From positions 124,001-188,000 of the forward strand of contig JBJMVQ010000055.1 in assembly GCA_045810625.1 (NCBI GenBank): a DNA stretch of 64,000 nt, in the 5' to 3' direction. The notes below the pieces were generated by a model, which was given only the letters and a program-made list of their open reading frames with translations, was not told the origin of the DNA and did not search any database. Below, one piece after another: positions 1 to 8,089 of this stretch (positions within the stretch are counted from its first letter, which is position 1; every line of letters starts with the position of its first letter). The position numbers and the translations under genes were made by a program. The stretch is from JACQFZ01 sp045810625. GTDB taxonomy: Bacteria > Pseudomonadota > Gammaproteobacteria > Acidiferrobacterales > Sulfurifustaceae.

Positions 1-1079
1 ACGAACTTGCTAATTTCGTCAGGTTCCCAGCCGAATTTAAGCATAGACTCGCGATACATTTCTGCATGCATTTGCAAATGAGCCTTGACGATATTCGGCA
101 TGTCCGTCATCAACGGTGCCGACTCCTCACCTCGGGCGCCGTAGGTACATAGGCCGGAATGCTCACCCATTGAGCGAAGCATACAACCCATGAACCCGCT
201 TTCCGGGGTCAGTTTGGGACCCAGAATGATCGCCGCCCCCGCGTCACCGAGGGTGAGCCCGCCCGCGAGATTCTTAAACACTTTACGATCGTGCGTCATT
301 TGCAGGGTCTCAACAGCCCGTCTGACGACTCGCGACAGATGTTCGCCGGTAACGATCAACCCGTATCGGGCCTGCCTCAAGCCAATCAGCGCGTCGACCA
401 GGTGGATCGCGTTCATGAATCCATGACACGCATTGGTGACGTCGAATACGATCGCATTCTTCGCCTGAAGCCTGTCCTGCACTATGTGCGCGGAGGCCGG
501 TTCAACGTAGTCGCGCATGATCCCGGCATAGACAATCACGTCGATTTCGGGAGGCGGAATAGCTGCACGATCGAGCGCTTCACGCGCGGCGGTGAGGGCC
601 ATCTGTGACGGAGAGACGTCGGCAGGCGCCATCCTGCGCTCCCTAATTCCCATGCTCCTTTCGAGCCAGTCGTAGGGAATGTCGAACCGGTTTTTCGAAT
701 CAAACGATTCGAAAAGCTCCGTGGACGTCACCCGTTGCTCGGGAACGTAAACCCCGGTGCTGACGAGCCGCGAATGACAGACGGTGTAAAAGAACCGGTC
801 ATGCCTTTTGCCAAGCGCGAGTCGATTGACATCGAGGATCTGAGGACTTGGCTGGAGTGGCGTCGCTTCCTCTCGCAGCAATCGGACGTCCGACTCCAGA
901 CGCATGACCGCCCTCTCCGCATCTCCAGTCCGCCGAGGCATGCGGGAGACACGATTCTCAGAAAAGGTGGCTTCGGGCTGAGGATCAGAGAGCGATCCGG
1001 CGGCTTTTTCGATTTCATCTGGGTTTTCGGACCGCCTCGCAGCAACGTTGTTGACAACAGGTACATGAACTTTCGACAT
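1..1079 (-). CDS. KAS III-like beta-ketoacyl synthase, 3' end cut off by window edge
   Basis: Partial gene; 359 codons are visible and the C-terminal part lies outside the window. From residue 102 it reads as a thiolase-fold KAS III (FabH/DarB/PqsD-like) enzyme: SRLVSTGVYVPEQ, then the DWLERSMGIRERR motif. The presumed nucleophile is Cys218 in TNACHGFMNA, followed by GLTLGDAGAAIILGP. KAS III enzymes condense acyl-CoA or acyl groups with malonyl-ACP or related substrates; the substrate here is unknown. Residues 1-101 are an extension that FabH lacks, without a motif I recognise. Start: ATG at 1079 behind a strong AGGAGGT. It follows three minus-strand genes (FeeM-like acyltransferase and two membrane regulators), suggesting a shared pathway. 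His and Asn of the Cys-His-Asn triad would lie beyond the edge, so activity cannot be judged. Confidence 0.85.
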   Translation of the reverse strand, partial: MSKVHVPVVNNVAARRSENPDEIEKAAGSLSDPQPEATFSENRVSRMPRRTGDAERAVMRLESDVRLLREEATPLQPSPQILDVNRLALGKRHDRFFYTVCHSRLVSTGVYVPEQRVTSTELFESFDSKNRFDIPYDWLERSMGIRERRMAPADVSPSQMALTAAREALDRAAIPPPEIDVIVYAGIMRDYVEPASAHIVQDRLQAKNAIVFDVTNACHGFMNAIHLVDALIGLRQARYGLIVTGEHLSRVVRRAVETLQMTHDRKVFKNLAGGLTLGDAGAAIILGPKLTPESGFMGCMLRSMGEHSGLCTYGARGEESAPLMTDMPNIVKAHLQMHAEMYRESMLKFGWEPDEISKF

Positions 1080-1099
1080 TAAGACCTCCTGTTTGAGAG

Positions 1100-1126
1100 C
1101 CAGGAGGTACCCCGGACCGCTCCTGG
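1100..1126 (-). promoter_or_regulatory. Leader hairpin just upstream of the KAS III ribosome binding site
   Basis: Inverted arms CCAGGAG (1100-1106) and CTCCTGG (1120-1126) flank a 13-base loop in the presumed 5' leader of the KAS III gene. The hairpin ends about ten bases before the AGGAGGT ribosome binding site, which itself resembles one arm, so alternative pairing that hides the site is conceivable. No promoter could be placed with confidence. Confidence 0.35.
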
Positions 1127-1194
1127 CCGGATGGGAATAGACGCTGGGTCAATTAGCGCCCGGGATGAACGCGGTCGAGATACTTGATCGCGGT

Positions 1195-1220
1195 ATGGAA
1201 TGCATTACACGTCATTCCAT
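1195..1220. promoter_or_regulatory. Perfect 8-bp inverted repeat, candidate operator upstream of KAS III gene
   Basis: ATGGAATG (1195-1202) and CATTCCAT (1213-1220) are perfect inverted arms separated by 10 bases; a further CATTCC half site lies at 1226-1231. The 18-bp centre-to-centre spacing suits a dimeric helix-turn-helix protein and resembles the spacing of Fis/NtrC-type sites. It lies in the 368-base gap (1080-1447) between a membrane-bound Fis-HTH regulator gene and the KAS III gene, so one of the two regulators is the natural candidate ligand. This is inference. Nothing else recognisable was found in the gap. Confidence 0.5.
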
Positions 1221-1447
1221 TCACTCATTCCAGCACGGTTTTAGAAATTTTCCATTTAGGATGTCTCGCCCGGTGATCTCTGCGTCGCTGAACAAGGGAA
1301 AAACCCCGGTTCAAACAACGTGCAGAACAAAACTAACGGAAAGAATCGACCCCTTGATGCTTAGAGCTGGTGAACTCGAAAGCTGACTGCGCTGGAAACA
1401 CAGTCAAGAAGTAATACCGCGCCGTTTCGGGACACCTATTCTTGTTT

Positions 1448-3019
1448 CTACTCTGCTTCCTTCGTGTCTAGCCCATAGCGAGCGATAAGAGAATTAAGGG
1501 CTGCTTCTGTCGTGCCCAACAGCGCGGCTGTCTCTGACTTACTTTCACAATAACTGAGCGACGCCGCGACGATTTGCCTTTCCCGGTCGGTCAGGTACTG
1601 CTCCAGCGTCTTTTCTCCGGAGAGTACAACATCCGGTGCCACAGGCTCGACAACGCGCAGCGCTCCTCGACGCCGTCTCGCGTTGTCCTCCCGGAGCAAA
1701 CGATTTGCCGCCTCGGCGACCTCAAGCCTCTGCTTCACCTCGTCTACCGCCCCGCGTACCGTCGCGAGCCGTTTCTCGTAACGTCGAACATCCGATTCCG
1801 CCTCGGTTAGATACGAGCGAAGGAGAAAGATGTTCTTCACGAAACATCGGCTGATGTCGTCGAACAAACCTTCCACGACTTTGAAGTCTTGGGAGGTATA
1901 CACATGGTTCTGGAAGCGTTCGCCGAGAAGGAGCCAATGCATCGGCAAACGAGCGATGTTGAGCGGCACTACCGCGCCCACTTTGTAACGCTTCATCAGT
2001 TCGTGGAGAACGGGATCGCTGTCCGCAATTTCCTCCGCTGCTACGATCCGATCGATCTTCGCCAACTGGTCCCGCGGAAACTCGGACGGCGTGAAATCGT
2101 CGATAACAGGATCGTCGTCTTGCGGAACGGCGAGCAGAATGCTCGGACCCCCGACGAGCGCGACCTGGCATTGCATTACATCGGCAACGCGGTTGAGCAT
2201 ATCGCTCGTCGATCGCAAATCGGGAATTTCGCTGCTCGCCTGGCGGATGCGCTGGTAGAACTCGACTTTTTGTTTACGAACCTTCGACCAAGGGACGTAG
2301 TAAGAAACATCCACCAGACGATATTGATGCAGCGCATACGTCGCGGTCGCAGCAAAGAACATCAACGCAACGGGTCCGGTGCCGGTAACGTTGAAGCCAT
2401 GATACCCGTGATGCAATAGGATCAGCACTGCGACCACTAACGTGACATAGGGAAAAAACCCAATCAGCAGCAGCTTGTTGCGTAACCGCATTATCGAGGA
2501 AAGTTGTTTGCGAGCTCCGTACAAGAAAAGTCCTAGTGCGGCGCACAAGTATGAAACAAGGTATGTCTCGATGATGAAATAATAAGGTCCCGGAATCTTC
2601 GTGATGGTGTAGCCCATCGATCGAAAACCCGCTATCAACAGGTGCGGCTGTAGCCAGAGCACCGCTTCGAGTACCGCAACCGGCGCGTAAAGCAAAACTA
2701 GACTTACGATGGACAGGTTATTTTGCGCGTTATCCTGTTTCGTCCCCATCACAATCGCTAAGTGCATCAGGACGCCGATCGCGAGAATCGTCGCGCCGTA
2801 CCAAAGTTTTCCGTTCGTGGTTTGCGAGTTGGCCCACCCCTCAACGTGGGTGAGAAAGAAGCTGATTTCGGCGACGTTTTGAATCGCGATGCAGAAGATG
2901 AAGAATAGACACAGTCGCGTCCGCAGGCGGCGAACTTTCGAAAAACAGGCATGAGCAAAAATGGCGGCCTTGAGCAAGAGCGCCGCCGTCGCCGGAATGG
3001 CAGAGGGAGGGAACTCCAT
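1448..3019 (-). CDS. Membrane-embedded one-component regulator (7TM, GAF-like, coiled coil, Fis-type HTH), paralogue B
   Basis: 523 residues. Roughly residues 1-235 carry about seven hydrophobic segments, like the 7TM sensor domain of PrsK-type kinases, ending in HQYRLVDVSYYVPWSK. Then comes a soluble GAF-like region (about 265-405, with KRYKVGAVVPL and HWLLLGERFQN), a charged coiled coil (about 410-455), and a C-terminal Fis-type helix-turn-helix (about 475-520: SYCESKSETAALLGTTEAAL). There is no histidine-kinase H-box or ATPase domain, so the sensor appears to connect directly to a DNA-binding module at the membrane. It is a paralogue of the next gene upstream (3210-4775), sharing all domains in order. 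Expected role: sensing a membrane-soluble or lipid signal and controlling the local genes. Codon and base composition is more AT-rich than the core genome further right. Confidence 0.8.
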   Translation of the reverse strand: MEFPPSAIPATAALLLKAAIFAHACFSKVRRLRTRLCLFFIFCIAIQNVAEISFFLTHVEGWANSQTTNGKLWYGATILAIGVLMHLAIVMGTKQDNAQNNLSIVSLVLLYAPVAVLEAVLWLQPHLLIAGFRSMGYTITKIPGPYYFIIETYLVSYLCAALGLFLYGARKQLSSIMRLRNKLLLIGFFPYVTLVVAVLILLHHGYHGFNVTGTGPVALMFFAATATYALHQYRLVDVSYYVPWSKVRKQKVEFYQRIRQASSEIPDLRSTSDMLNRVADVMQCQVALVGGPSILLAVPQDDDPVIDDFTPSEFPRDQLAKIDRIVAAEEIADSDPVLHELMKRYKVGAVVPLNIARLPMHWLLLGERFQNHVYTSQDFKVVEGLFDDISRCFVKNIFLLRSYLTEAESDVRRYEKRLATVRGAVDEVKQRLEVAEAANRLLREDNARRRRGALRVVEPVAPDVVLSGEKTLEQYLTDRERQIVAASLSYCESKSETAALLGTTEAALNSLIARYGLDTKEAE

Positions 3020-3209
3020 ATCCGCAGTTACCTATCGCAATCCGTTGTGATGGGCCAACTTAATGTAGCAAACGACCAAGTACTGCATACACTCGCCAAG
3101 GCGGGCAAGGGTCGGGCAAATCGCCGCGACAATCGGCGGACGGGGAGCTGGCGGCTTCCCTAAGCGAGGGGATCGACCAAATATATAACGACCGGCACGA
3201 AGTCGATGT

Positions 3210-4775
3210 TCAGGCTTGTTTCGAGGCGAACAGACGATAGCGTTGGACGATGTTCTGCAAGTCGGTCTCCGAAATGCCGAGCAGGTCCGCCGCACGGGTG
3301 ATGTCATTGTCGCAAGATTCGATTGCGGCCTTGGCAACTTCGGCTTCGCATTGCGACAAGTATTCCCAGAGCGAAGCCTCGCCCGCGATGATCGCGCTGG
3401 GGAGCGCCGAAGACACCAGACGCAAGCTCTTGCGCCGCCAGTGCGTGTTTTCTTCCCGCAAACGTTGGATCTCCATTTCAGCGAGCATGACTTTCTGCCG
3501 CAGCGCATTCACTTCGGCCCACGCCGCCGAGAGCCGAAGCTGGAATTCGAGATTGTCCGCCTGCGCGTCCTCGAGCTGAGAGCGAAGCAGCATCAGGTTG
3601 TCGAGAAAACGCTCCGCCAGACGATCGAAGAGCGTTTCCACGAACTTGAAATCGAGCGGCGTGTAGACCTGATTGCTGAAGTGCTCGCCGAGCAGCATCC
3701 AGTGCGGGGATACGGGGCTGTGCGCGTTGAACGGCACGATCGCGCCAACCTTATAGCGCTTCATCAGTTCATATAGTTCGGGCTGCCGCTCCGCGACCTC
3801 GTTCGTGACGACGATATGCTTGACGTTCTTGAGCGCTTCGCGCGGGAAGGACGGCGGCGAATCATCGTCGATAACTAGCTCCTGTCCGTCCACGAAGGCC
3901 ACCTGCGGACGCAACCCACCAACCAAGGCCACTTGGCACCGCAACGTGTTCGCGATGCTGTTCAACACCTCTTTCACGGAATGCATCTCGGCGATCTCGG
4001 CGATTGTCGCCTGAATGCGCCGATAGAACTCGGTTTTCCGCTTGCGCGTCCTGGACCAGGGGATCAAGAACTCGATATCGAAAAGCCGGTACTGATGTGT
4101 CGCGTAGGTCGTAACGATGAAAAAGAAGGTCAACGCGATTGGAATCGAAATCGTCGACGATATTTTCGCCAAGCCAAAGTGGTTCGCGATGATGAGATAA
4201 ACGTGCAGCGCCACAAACGGCAACAGCGCGAACAACCACCACCGGTTACGAATCCGGTTTATGCGGGAAGGACGCGATGTCCGCGCGCCGTAAATTACGT
4301 AAACCAGGGCAGCCAGTACGTAGAGCGGTACGTAGACTTCGAATAAGAAGTACAGCGGACCGGGCACGCGGAGAATCGTATAGTTCTTGAAAAGCTGAAA
4401 ACCAGCGACAAGTTGATCGGTGCCCAAAAGTAAACATTCGAGAAGCAGAGCGGGTAGATACAGCAAGGGAACGACACGTTTGACCTTGGCCCAATCATCG
4501 ATGCTAAGACGGAGCGACACGTGCAAGGTCGCAGCTATAAAAGGAATTGTGGCCGCGAAGTACGCGAACCCGAACAATTCCATCGTCCGATCCAGGCCGC
4601 GAGTCGCGAAATGGTCGAGACCTAACCACTCGACTAGATTTTGAAGGGCGAAAAGCCCAAGCAGCATTATGAAAAGCCGCGTCGTCGGATCGCGCCGTGG
4701 CGAACGCAGCGCATAAACAAGAAGAAAAACTTTGGATAGCAGCGCGATAAACGCCGGGATGGCGATAGCAGCCAT
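3210..4775 (-). CDS. Membrane-embedded one-component regulator (7TM, GAF-like, coiled coil, Fis-type HTH), paralogue A
   Basis: 521 residues, same architecture as the protein at 1448-3019. The 7TM region spans about 1-240 and ends HQYRLFDIEFLIPWSRTRKR. A GAF-like region follows at about 265-400 (KRYKVGAIVPF, HWMLLGEHFSN, QVYTPLDFKFVETLF), then a coiled coil, then a classical Fis HTH near residues 480-515 (SCDNDITRAADLLGISETDL). No kinase domain is present. The two paralogues differ most in the membrane part, which would allow different ligands or heterodimers. It lies 137 bases downstream of the FeeM-like acyltransferase on the same strand and 190 bases upstream of paralogue B, so a common transcript is plausible. 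The start codon has only a weak ribosome binding site. Confidence 0.8.
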   Translation of the reverse strand: MAAIAIPAFIALLSKVFLLVYALRSPRRDPTTRLFIMLLGLFALQNLVEWLGLDHFATRGLDRTMELFGFAYFAATIPFIAATLHVSLRLSIDDWAKVKRVVPLLYLPALLLECLLLGTDQLVAGFQLFKNYTILRVPGPLYFLFEVYVPLYVLAALVYVIYGARTSRPSRINRIRNRWWLFALLPFVALHVYLIIANHFGLAKISSTISIPIALTFFFIVTTYATHQYRLFDIEFLIPWSRTRKRKTEFYRRIQATIAEIAEMHSVKEVLNSIANTLRCQVALVGGLRPQVAFVDGQELVIDDDSPPSFPREALKNVKHIVVTNEVAERQPELYELMKRYKVGAIVPFNAHSPVSPHWMLLGEHFSNQVYTPLDFKFVETLFDRLAERFLDNLMLLRSQLEDAQADNLEFQLRLSAAWAEVNALRQKVMLAEMEIQRLREENTHWRRKSLRLVSSALPSAIIAGEASLWEYLSQCEAEVAKAAIESCDNDITRAADLLGISETDLQNIVQRYRLFASKQA

Positions 4776-4912
4776 ACGTTAGGATGTACAGCCGCCCGAT
4801 AGTGGATTCATGGACATGCTCTCCTTCCCTGTCCCTATTGATGCAGAGCTGTTGCACACGCCGCAATGCAAGCGGTGCTTTGTAGCCATACGTACCCGTA
4901 ACATAGCACGGT

Positions 4913-5644
4913 TTAGGCCACCTTCCGCAAGCCACGTTCTATCCAATTGATCTCCCGAGGGCGTTTTAGGTGTCGATCTAGAGGAAAGACGTGACACGGT
5001 TGACCGTCTCCAAGGATGAACCGATAGAAGCTTTCTCCAGTAACCGGGTGCGCTGGATGTTTCCTGGAAAACAACCCATGGGCCTGAATCAAATCGAGAG
5101 TAAGCAAGCAACCGACATCATGCGTGTAGCGGTAATAGGTCGGTCCGCTGACTTTCGAAAAGCACAAGGCAGCTTCGTAGAAATCAGCATGCGCGCAACC
5201 GCACGAGGCCACGAGTCGATCGACGCCTGCGTAGTAAAAGCTGAACTGAAACATGTAACTGATCAGATATAAGAAGAGCGGGGATCGGGCTACCGCTCGA
5301 TCCATCGCGAATGCCGAAACCTCGGCCAAACTACCACCTCTGGCCCGCAGGTCTCGCATCACCCCCGGCTGCGCACTGTCGGAGGGCAGCCCATCCGGCG
5401 AATCCACGATGATGCTCATCGTGCCGAGAAGGCGGTCTCGATCCTTCATCACGAAGACATGACGCGCCGGCGTGTGCAGATACTTGTTCTTTCGCCATCG
5501 ATCCTCGTTGTCCTCCCAAAACCCGGCGGCGACGTAGTTGCGGAATACGAGCTTGTTCGCTTGTTCGATCTCTGATTTTTCGGTGGTCCAGCGGACGACA
5601 ATGTTCGGATTAACGAGCTTCGGCACTCTATAGGACGATACCAT
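4913..5644 (-). CDS. FeeM-like GNAT-fold N-acyltransferase (candidate N-acyl amino acid synthase)
   Basis: 243 residues. The core shows the signature of the FeeM / PEP-CTERM-associated acyltransferase group, relatives of LuxI-type autoinducer synthases: LLGTMSIIVDSPDGLPSD, an LRARGGSLAEVSAFAMD segment, and FYEAALCFSKVSGPTYY. FeeM moves a long acyl chain from acyl-ACP to an amino acid such as tyrosine. Here the amine acceptor is unknown. Start ATG 5644 has a strong GGGGAGGG ribosome binding site. It is the first gene of a probable minus-strand cluster with two membrane-bound Fis regulators and a KAS III enzyme, which suggests that its product, or something made from it, is the sensed molecule. 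No exosortase or PEP-CTERM gene lies in the window, so an exopolysaccharide role is less supported. Confidence 0.75.
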   Translation of the reverse strand: MVSSYRVPKLVNPNIVVRWTTEKSEIEQANKLVFRNYVAAGFWEDNEDRWRKNKYLHTPARHVFVMKDRDRLLGTMSIIVDSPDGLPSDSAQPGVMRDLRARGGSLAEVSAFAMDRAVARSPLFLYLISYMFQFSFYYAGVDRLVASCGCAHADFYEAALCFSKVSGPTYYRYTHDVGCLLTLDLIQAHGLFSRKHPAHPVTGESFYRFILGDGQPCHVFPLDRHLKRPREINWIERGLRKVA

Positions 5645-6211
5645 GACAACCCTCCCCTTGAGCGGTGAACGAGGTGGGCCGCGAGAGGGGTGGAACGGGA
5701 GTCAGTTGAGCGATTGCCTGGCGTTTGCCGCAGACCCGACAACGAACTGCGGTCGTACCTCTATCGACTGCCTTGCTGAACCCTCGGCTCATGAACCCGG
5801 GCAGCAAAGCGACTGCATCGGCCGACGTTCCTGAGTCAGTGATCGGAACGACGAAAAAGCCGCTCGCATCCCACCCTCCTACGCGACAGCCCTAACTACT
5901 TGAGCGCGGCCGATAAGTTTCTTTCGGAATCCTTTCTAACTGGCCGCTTTGCGCATCATATGCTTGTCCGCCGGTTTCGGTACAGCATTCCACGAGACCA
6001 TGCCCGATCACCGTGGCGTAGCTCAGAGAACACGCTACAGACTTCCCCGGAACGAACAGTGGTGTCTCGGTCCCAGGCGGCAGCTGCATGCTAAAAAATC
6101 ATGATGCCGCTATAGACCTGGACTTAGTCCGTGGCGTACCTTTTCGCGAAATAACACCTTTTGCGGCGTACTTAAAGGCAATAAACCGCAAGAGGCCTCA
6201 GGGGAGGAGCA
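5645..6211. other. 567-base divergent intergenic region, no gene recognised
   Basis: The region separates the minus-strand FeeM cluster from the plus-strand sensor gene and must hold both promoters. Short open frames here lack ribosome binding sites and recognisable protein features. I looked for tRNA, GEMM riboswitch and CRISPR signatures and saw none. The 1195-1220 inverted repeat does not recur here. Confidence 0.5.
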
Positions 6212-7294
6212 ATGAAATCCTTCTTTCGCTTTGGAATCTTTCAAAAACTCCTCGTGGCAATGCTGGTGGTCGCGCTCGCGCCCCTCTGCGCGATCTGGTA
6301 CATCGACTACCTCAACGCCGACCAGCAGATTTCCGCGCGGGTCAGCCAGCAGCTCGGCGACACGTCCGAGAAGCTCACGGCGCAAGTGGATGGCTGGGTG
6401 AGCATGAATCTCAAGGCGCTGCGCCAGAACGCCACCGTCGCCGATATCGTGTCGATGGATGCGCGGCGCCAGAACCCGATGCTGAAATCGATACTTCAGG
6501 AATACGGCTGGTCGTACCTCGTCTTCACCATCGGTCCGACCGGCGCAAACATCGGCCGCAGCGACGACAAACCCACCGTCGACTACAGCGACCGCATCTA
6601 TTTCAAACAGGTCATGGAAGGAAAGCCGTACGGCAAGCAGGTCGTCATCAGTCGCACGACCAATCGACCGGCTCTGATCCTGTCTGCGCCGATCGTCGAC
6701 GAGGCCAAGAAAGTCATCGGCGTGATCGCGATGGGCGCGCACCTTACGGACATTTCCGAAATCATCACCAAACTGCACATCGGCTCGACCGGCTACGCGT
6801 TCCTGCTCGACGAAGAGGGAAAGATCATCGCGCATCAGAAGCAGGAATATGTCGAGCAGATGGCGGACTTCAGCAAGCATCCGGCGTTCCTCGCGCGACC
6901 CGAAACCGGCAAGAAGCAAGTCGTCTATGAAGACGGCGGCCAGAAGATCATCGCCTACGTGCAATCGACGCCGCAGGGTTGGACGATGGTCACGCAGCAG
7001 AACTATGACGAAGCGTACGCGCCGATCCGGGAAGCGAATCGCAACGCGCTCCTCCTGCTGGCGCTTACGCTGATCGTGGTTAGCGCGATCGCGTACCTGC
7101 TATCGAGGCAGCTCGCCACGCCGATTCGCGCGTTGACCCGCATTGCGAACGAAATGAGCCGCGGACGCGTCGTGCCGCGCATGGCCGAAGCCGAGCGTAA
7201 GGACGAGATCGGCGATCTCGCGCGTGCGATCGACCGCATGGGCACGAGCATCCGCCTGGCCATGGACCGGCTGATGCCGAAAAAATCTGCATAA
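6212..7294 (+). CDS. dCache-HAMP membrane sensor lacking an output domain
   Basis: 360 residues. There is an N-terminal membrane segment (about 11-33), a periplasmic dCache-type sensor domain (about 34-275, with DYSDRIYFKQVMEGKPYGKQ and the second lobe STGYAFLLDEEGKIIAH), a second membrane segment (about 278-300), and a HAMP linker (about 300-350, LATPIRALTRIANEMSRG). The protein then stops at MPKKSA: no chemoreceptor, kinase, GGDEF or PP2C domain follows. The usual dCache family passes a ligand signal through HAMP to such a domain. Start ATG 6212 has a GGGAGGAGC site. The next gene, 33 bases downstream, encodes a soluble DUF4388-like protein that may act as its partner. The end is not an obvious frameshift, since no chemoreceptor-like sequence follows. 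Confidence 0.85.
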   Translation: MKSFFRFGIFQKLLVAMLVVALAPLCAIWYIDYLNADQQISARVSQQLGDTSEKLTAQVDGWVSMNLKALRQNATVADIVSMDARRQNPMLKSILQEYGWSYLVFTIGPTGANIGRSDDKPTVDYSDRIYFKQVMEGKPYGKQVVISRTTNRPALILSAPIVDEAKKVIGVIAMGAHLTDISEIITKLHIGSTGYAFLLDEEGKIIAHQKQEYVEQMADFSKHPAFLARPETGKKQVVYEDGGQKIIAYVQSTPQGWTMVTQQNYDEAYAPIREANRNALLLLALTLIVVSAIAYLLSRQLATPIRALTRIANEMSRGRVVPRMAEAERKDEIGDLARAIDRMGTSIRLAMDRLMPKKSA

Positions 7295-7327
7295 GCGGGC
7301 GTTGCACAGGCCAACGGGGATGGTCGA

Positions 7328-7900
7328 ATGAGCCCGGAACCGCTGCTGAGCCACGAACAGATCATCAAGGAGATTGGGCGCCTGCACGCTGAGCGGAAAA
7401 CCGGGCTTGCCCGGATCGCGACCGTCGACAATCAATTGTTCCAGGTGGCCTTCGACAACGGGGACATCATCGAGGTGGTTGCGGGCCTGAAACGCGGTCA
7501 GGACGCCATTAAGCTCTTCAACGCCTCGACCGCCTCCGGGCGCGTGAAATTCGCGGAAGGCAAAGTGCGCCAAGCGGGCGACAGCGGACTGGTCTCCACC
7601 GCCGGGACGCTGCGCATGTTCGGTCTCACGCAAACGCTCGCCTCGGCGCCGGCCGGCGCGTCGAACGACGGGCCCACGATCGATGTCAGCGTCATCGAAC
7701 GCGAGGCGGTCGAATTCCTCGGCCCGATGGCAAGCATCATCTGGGAAGAGCAGCTAAAAAAGGTCGGGAGCCTCGAACGCCCCGGCGCCGTACAACGGCT
7801 TGTCGACGCGTTGACGAAAGAAATCGGCAGCGTTGGCGACGCCGGCAAAGCAAAGCTCTTCAAGACCACGGTCGAGCGCAAACTCGCTGGAAAGTCGTAG
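7328..7900 (+). CDS. DUF4388/PATAN-like soluble protein, probable partner of the dCache-HAMP sensor
   Basis: 190 residues without signal peptide or membrane segment. The first half (about 8-80: RKTGLARIATVDNQLFQVAF, then DNGDIIEVVAGLKRG) resembles the DUF4388/PATAN domain seen in gliding and two-component proteins. The C-terminal half begins at VEFLGPMASIIWEEQLKKVG and looks like the small helical domain that often ends such proteins. The function is unknown; a protein-protein interaction role is likely. It starts 33 bases after the sensor gene and is probably cotranscribed. Its stop codon lies inside the first base pairs of a dispersed repeat. Confidence 0.65.
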   Translation: MSPEPLLSHEQIIKEIGRLHAERKTGLARIATVDNQLFQVAFDNGDIIEVVAGLKRGQDAIKLFNASTASGRVKFAEGKVRQAGDSGLVSTAGTLRMFGLTQTLASAPAGASNDGPTIDVSVIEREAVEFLGPMASIIWEEQLKKVGSLERPGAVQRLVDALTKEIGSVGDAGKAKLFKTTVERKLAGKS

Positions 7901-7960
7901 CCGGAATTCGAGGGCATCTTCAAATTCCCGGATTCCGCTGTCGCTCCATCCGGGCTACGC
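7897..7960. repeat. Dispersed GTAGCC...GGGCTAC repeat, copy A
   Basis: Begins GTAGCCGGAATTC, overlapping the stop codon of the preceding gene, and ends ATTCCGCTGTCGCTCCATCC plus GGGCTAC. It shares the ATTCCGCTGTCGCTCCATCC core with copy B at 8090-8169, and the ends are inverted. It is a REP-like element of a kind common in beta- and gammaproteobacteria. Confidence 0.75.
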
Positions 7961-8002
7961 AACTAGAACCTGTCTCAAAGTTGAATTGAAGCGGCCTTCG
8001 CC

Positions 8003-8048
8003 CCCTCCCATTCCTTCCCCGCAAGTGGGGGAGGGTTAGGCTGGGGGG
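8003..8048. repeat. C-rich/G-rich hairpin repeat
   Basis: A run of C-rich sequence (CCCCCTCCCATTCCTTCCCC) is followed after GCAAGT by GGGGGAGGGTTAGG, giving a G/C-rich foldback between two REP-like copies. It matches the style of dispersed non-coding repeats. Nothing else is seen between 7961 and 8089. Confidence 0.5.
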
Positions 8049-8089
8049 ATTTTGGGATAGGTTTTAATTTTATTTCCCGATTAGAACAT

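Noticed and set aside
1195..1231. Inverted repeat considered as a lux box
   Set aside because: Arms do not resemble a lux box and no LuxR protein is encoded nearby.
1165..1386. 73-codon frame in the KAS III upstream gap
   Set aside because: No ribosome binding site and it runs through the inverted repeat; no protein features.
5645..6211. Possible GEMM (c-di-GMP) riboswitch before the dCache gene
   Set aside because: The conserved GEMM core and tetraloop-receptor sequences are absent.
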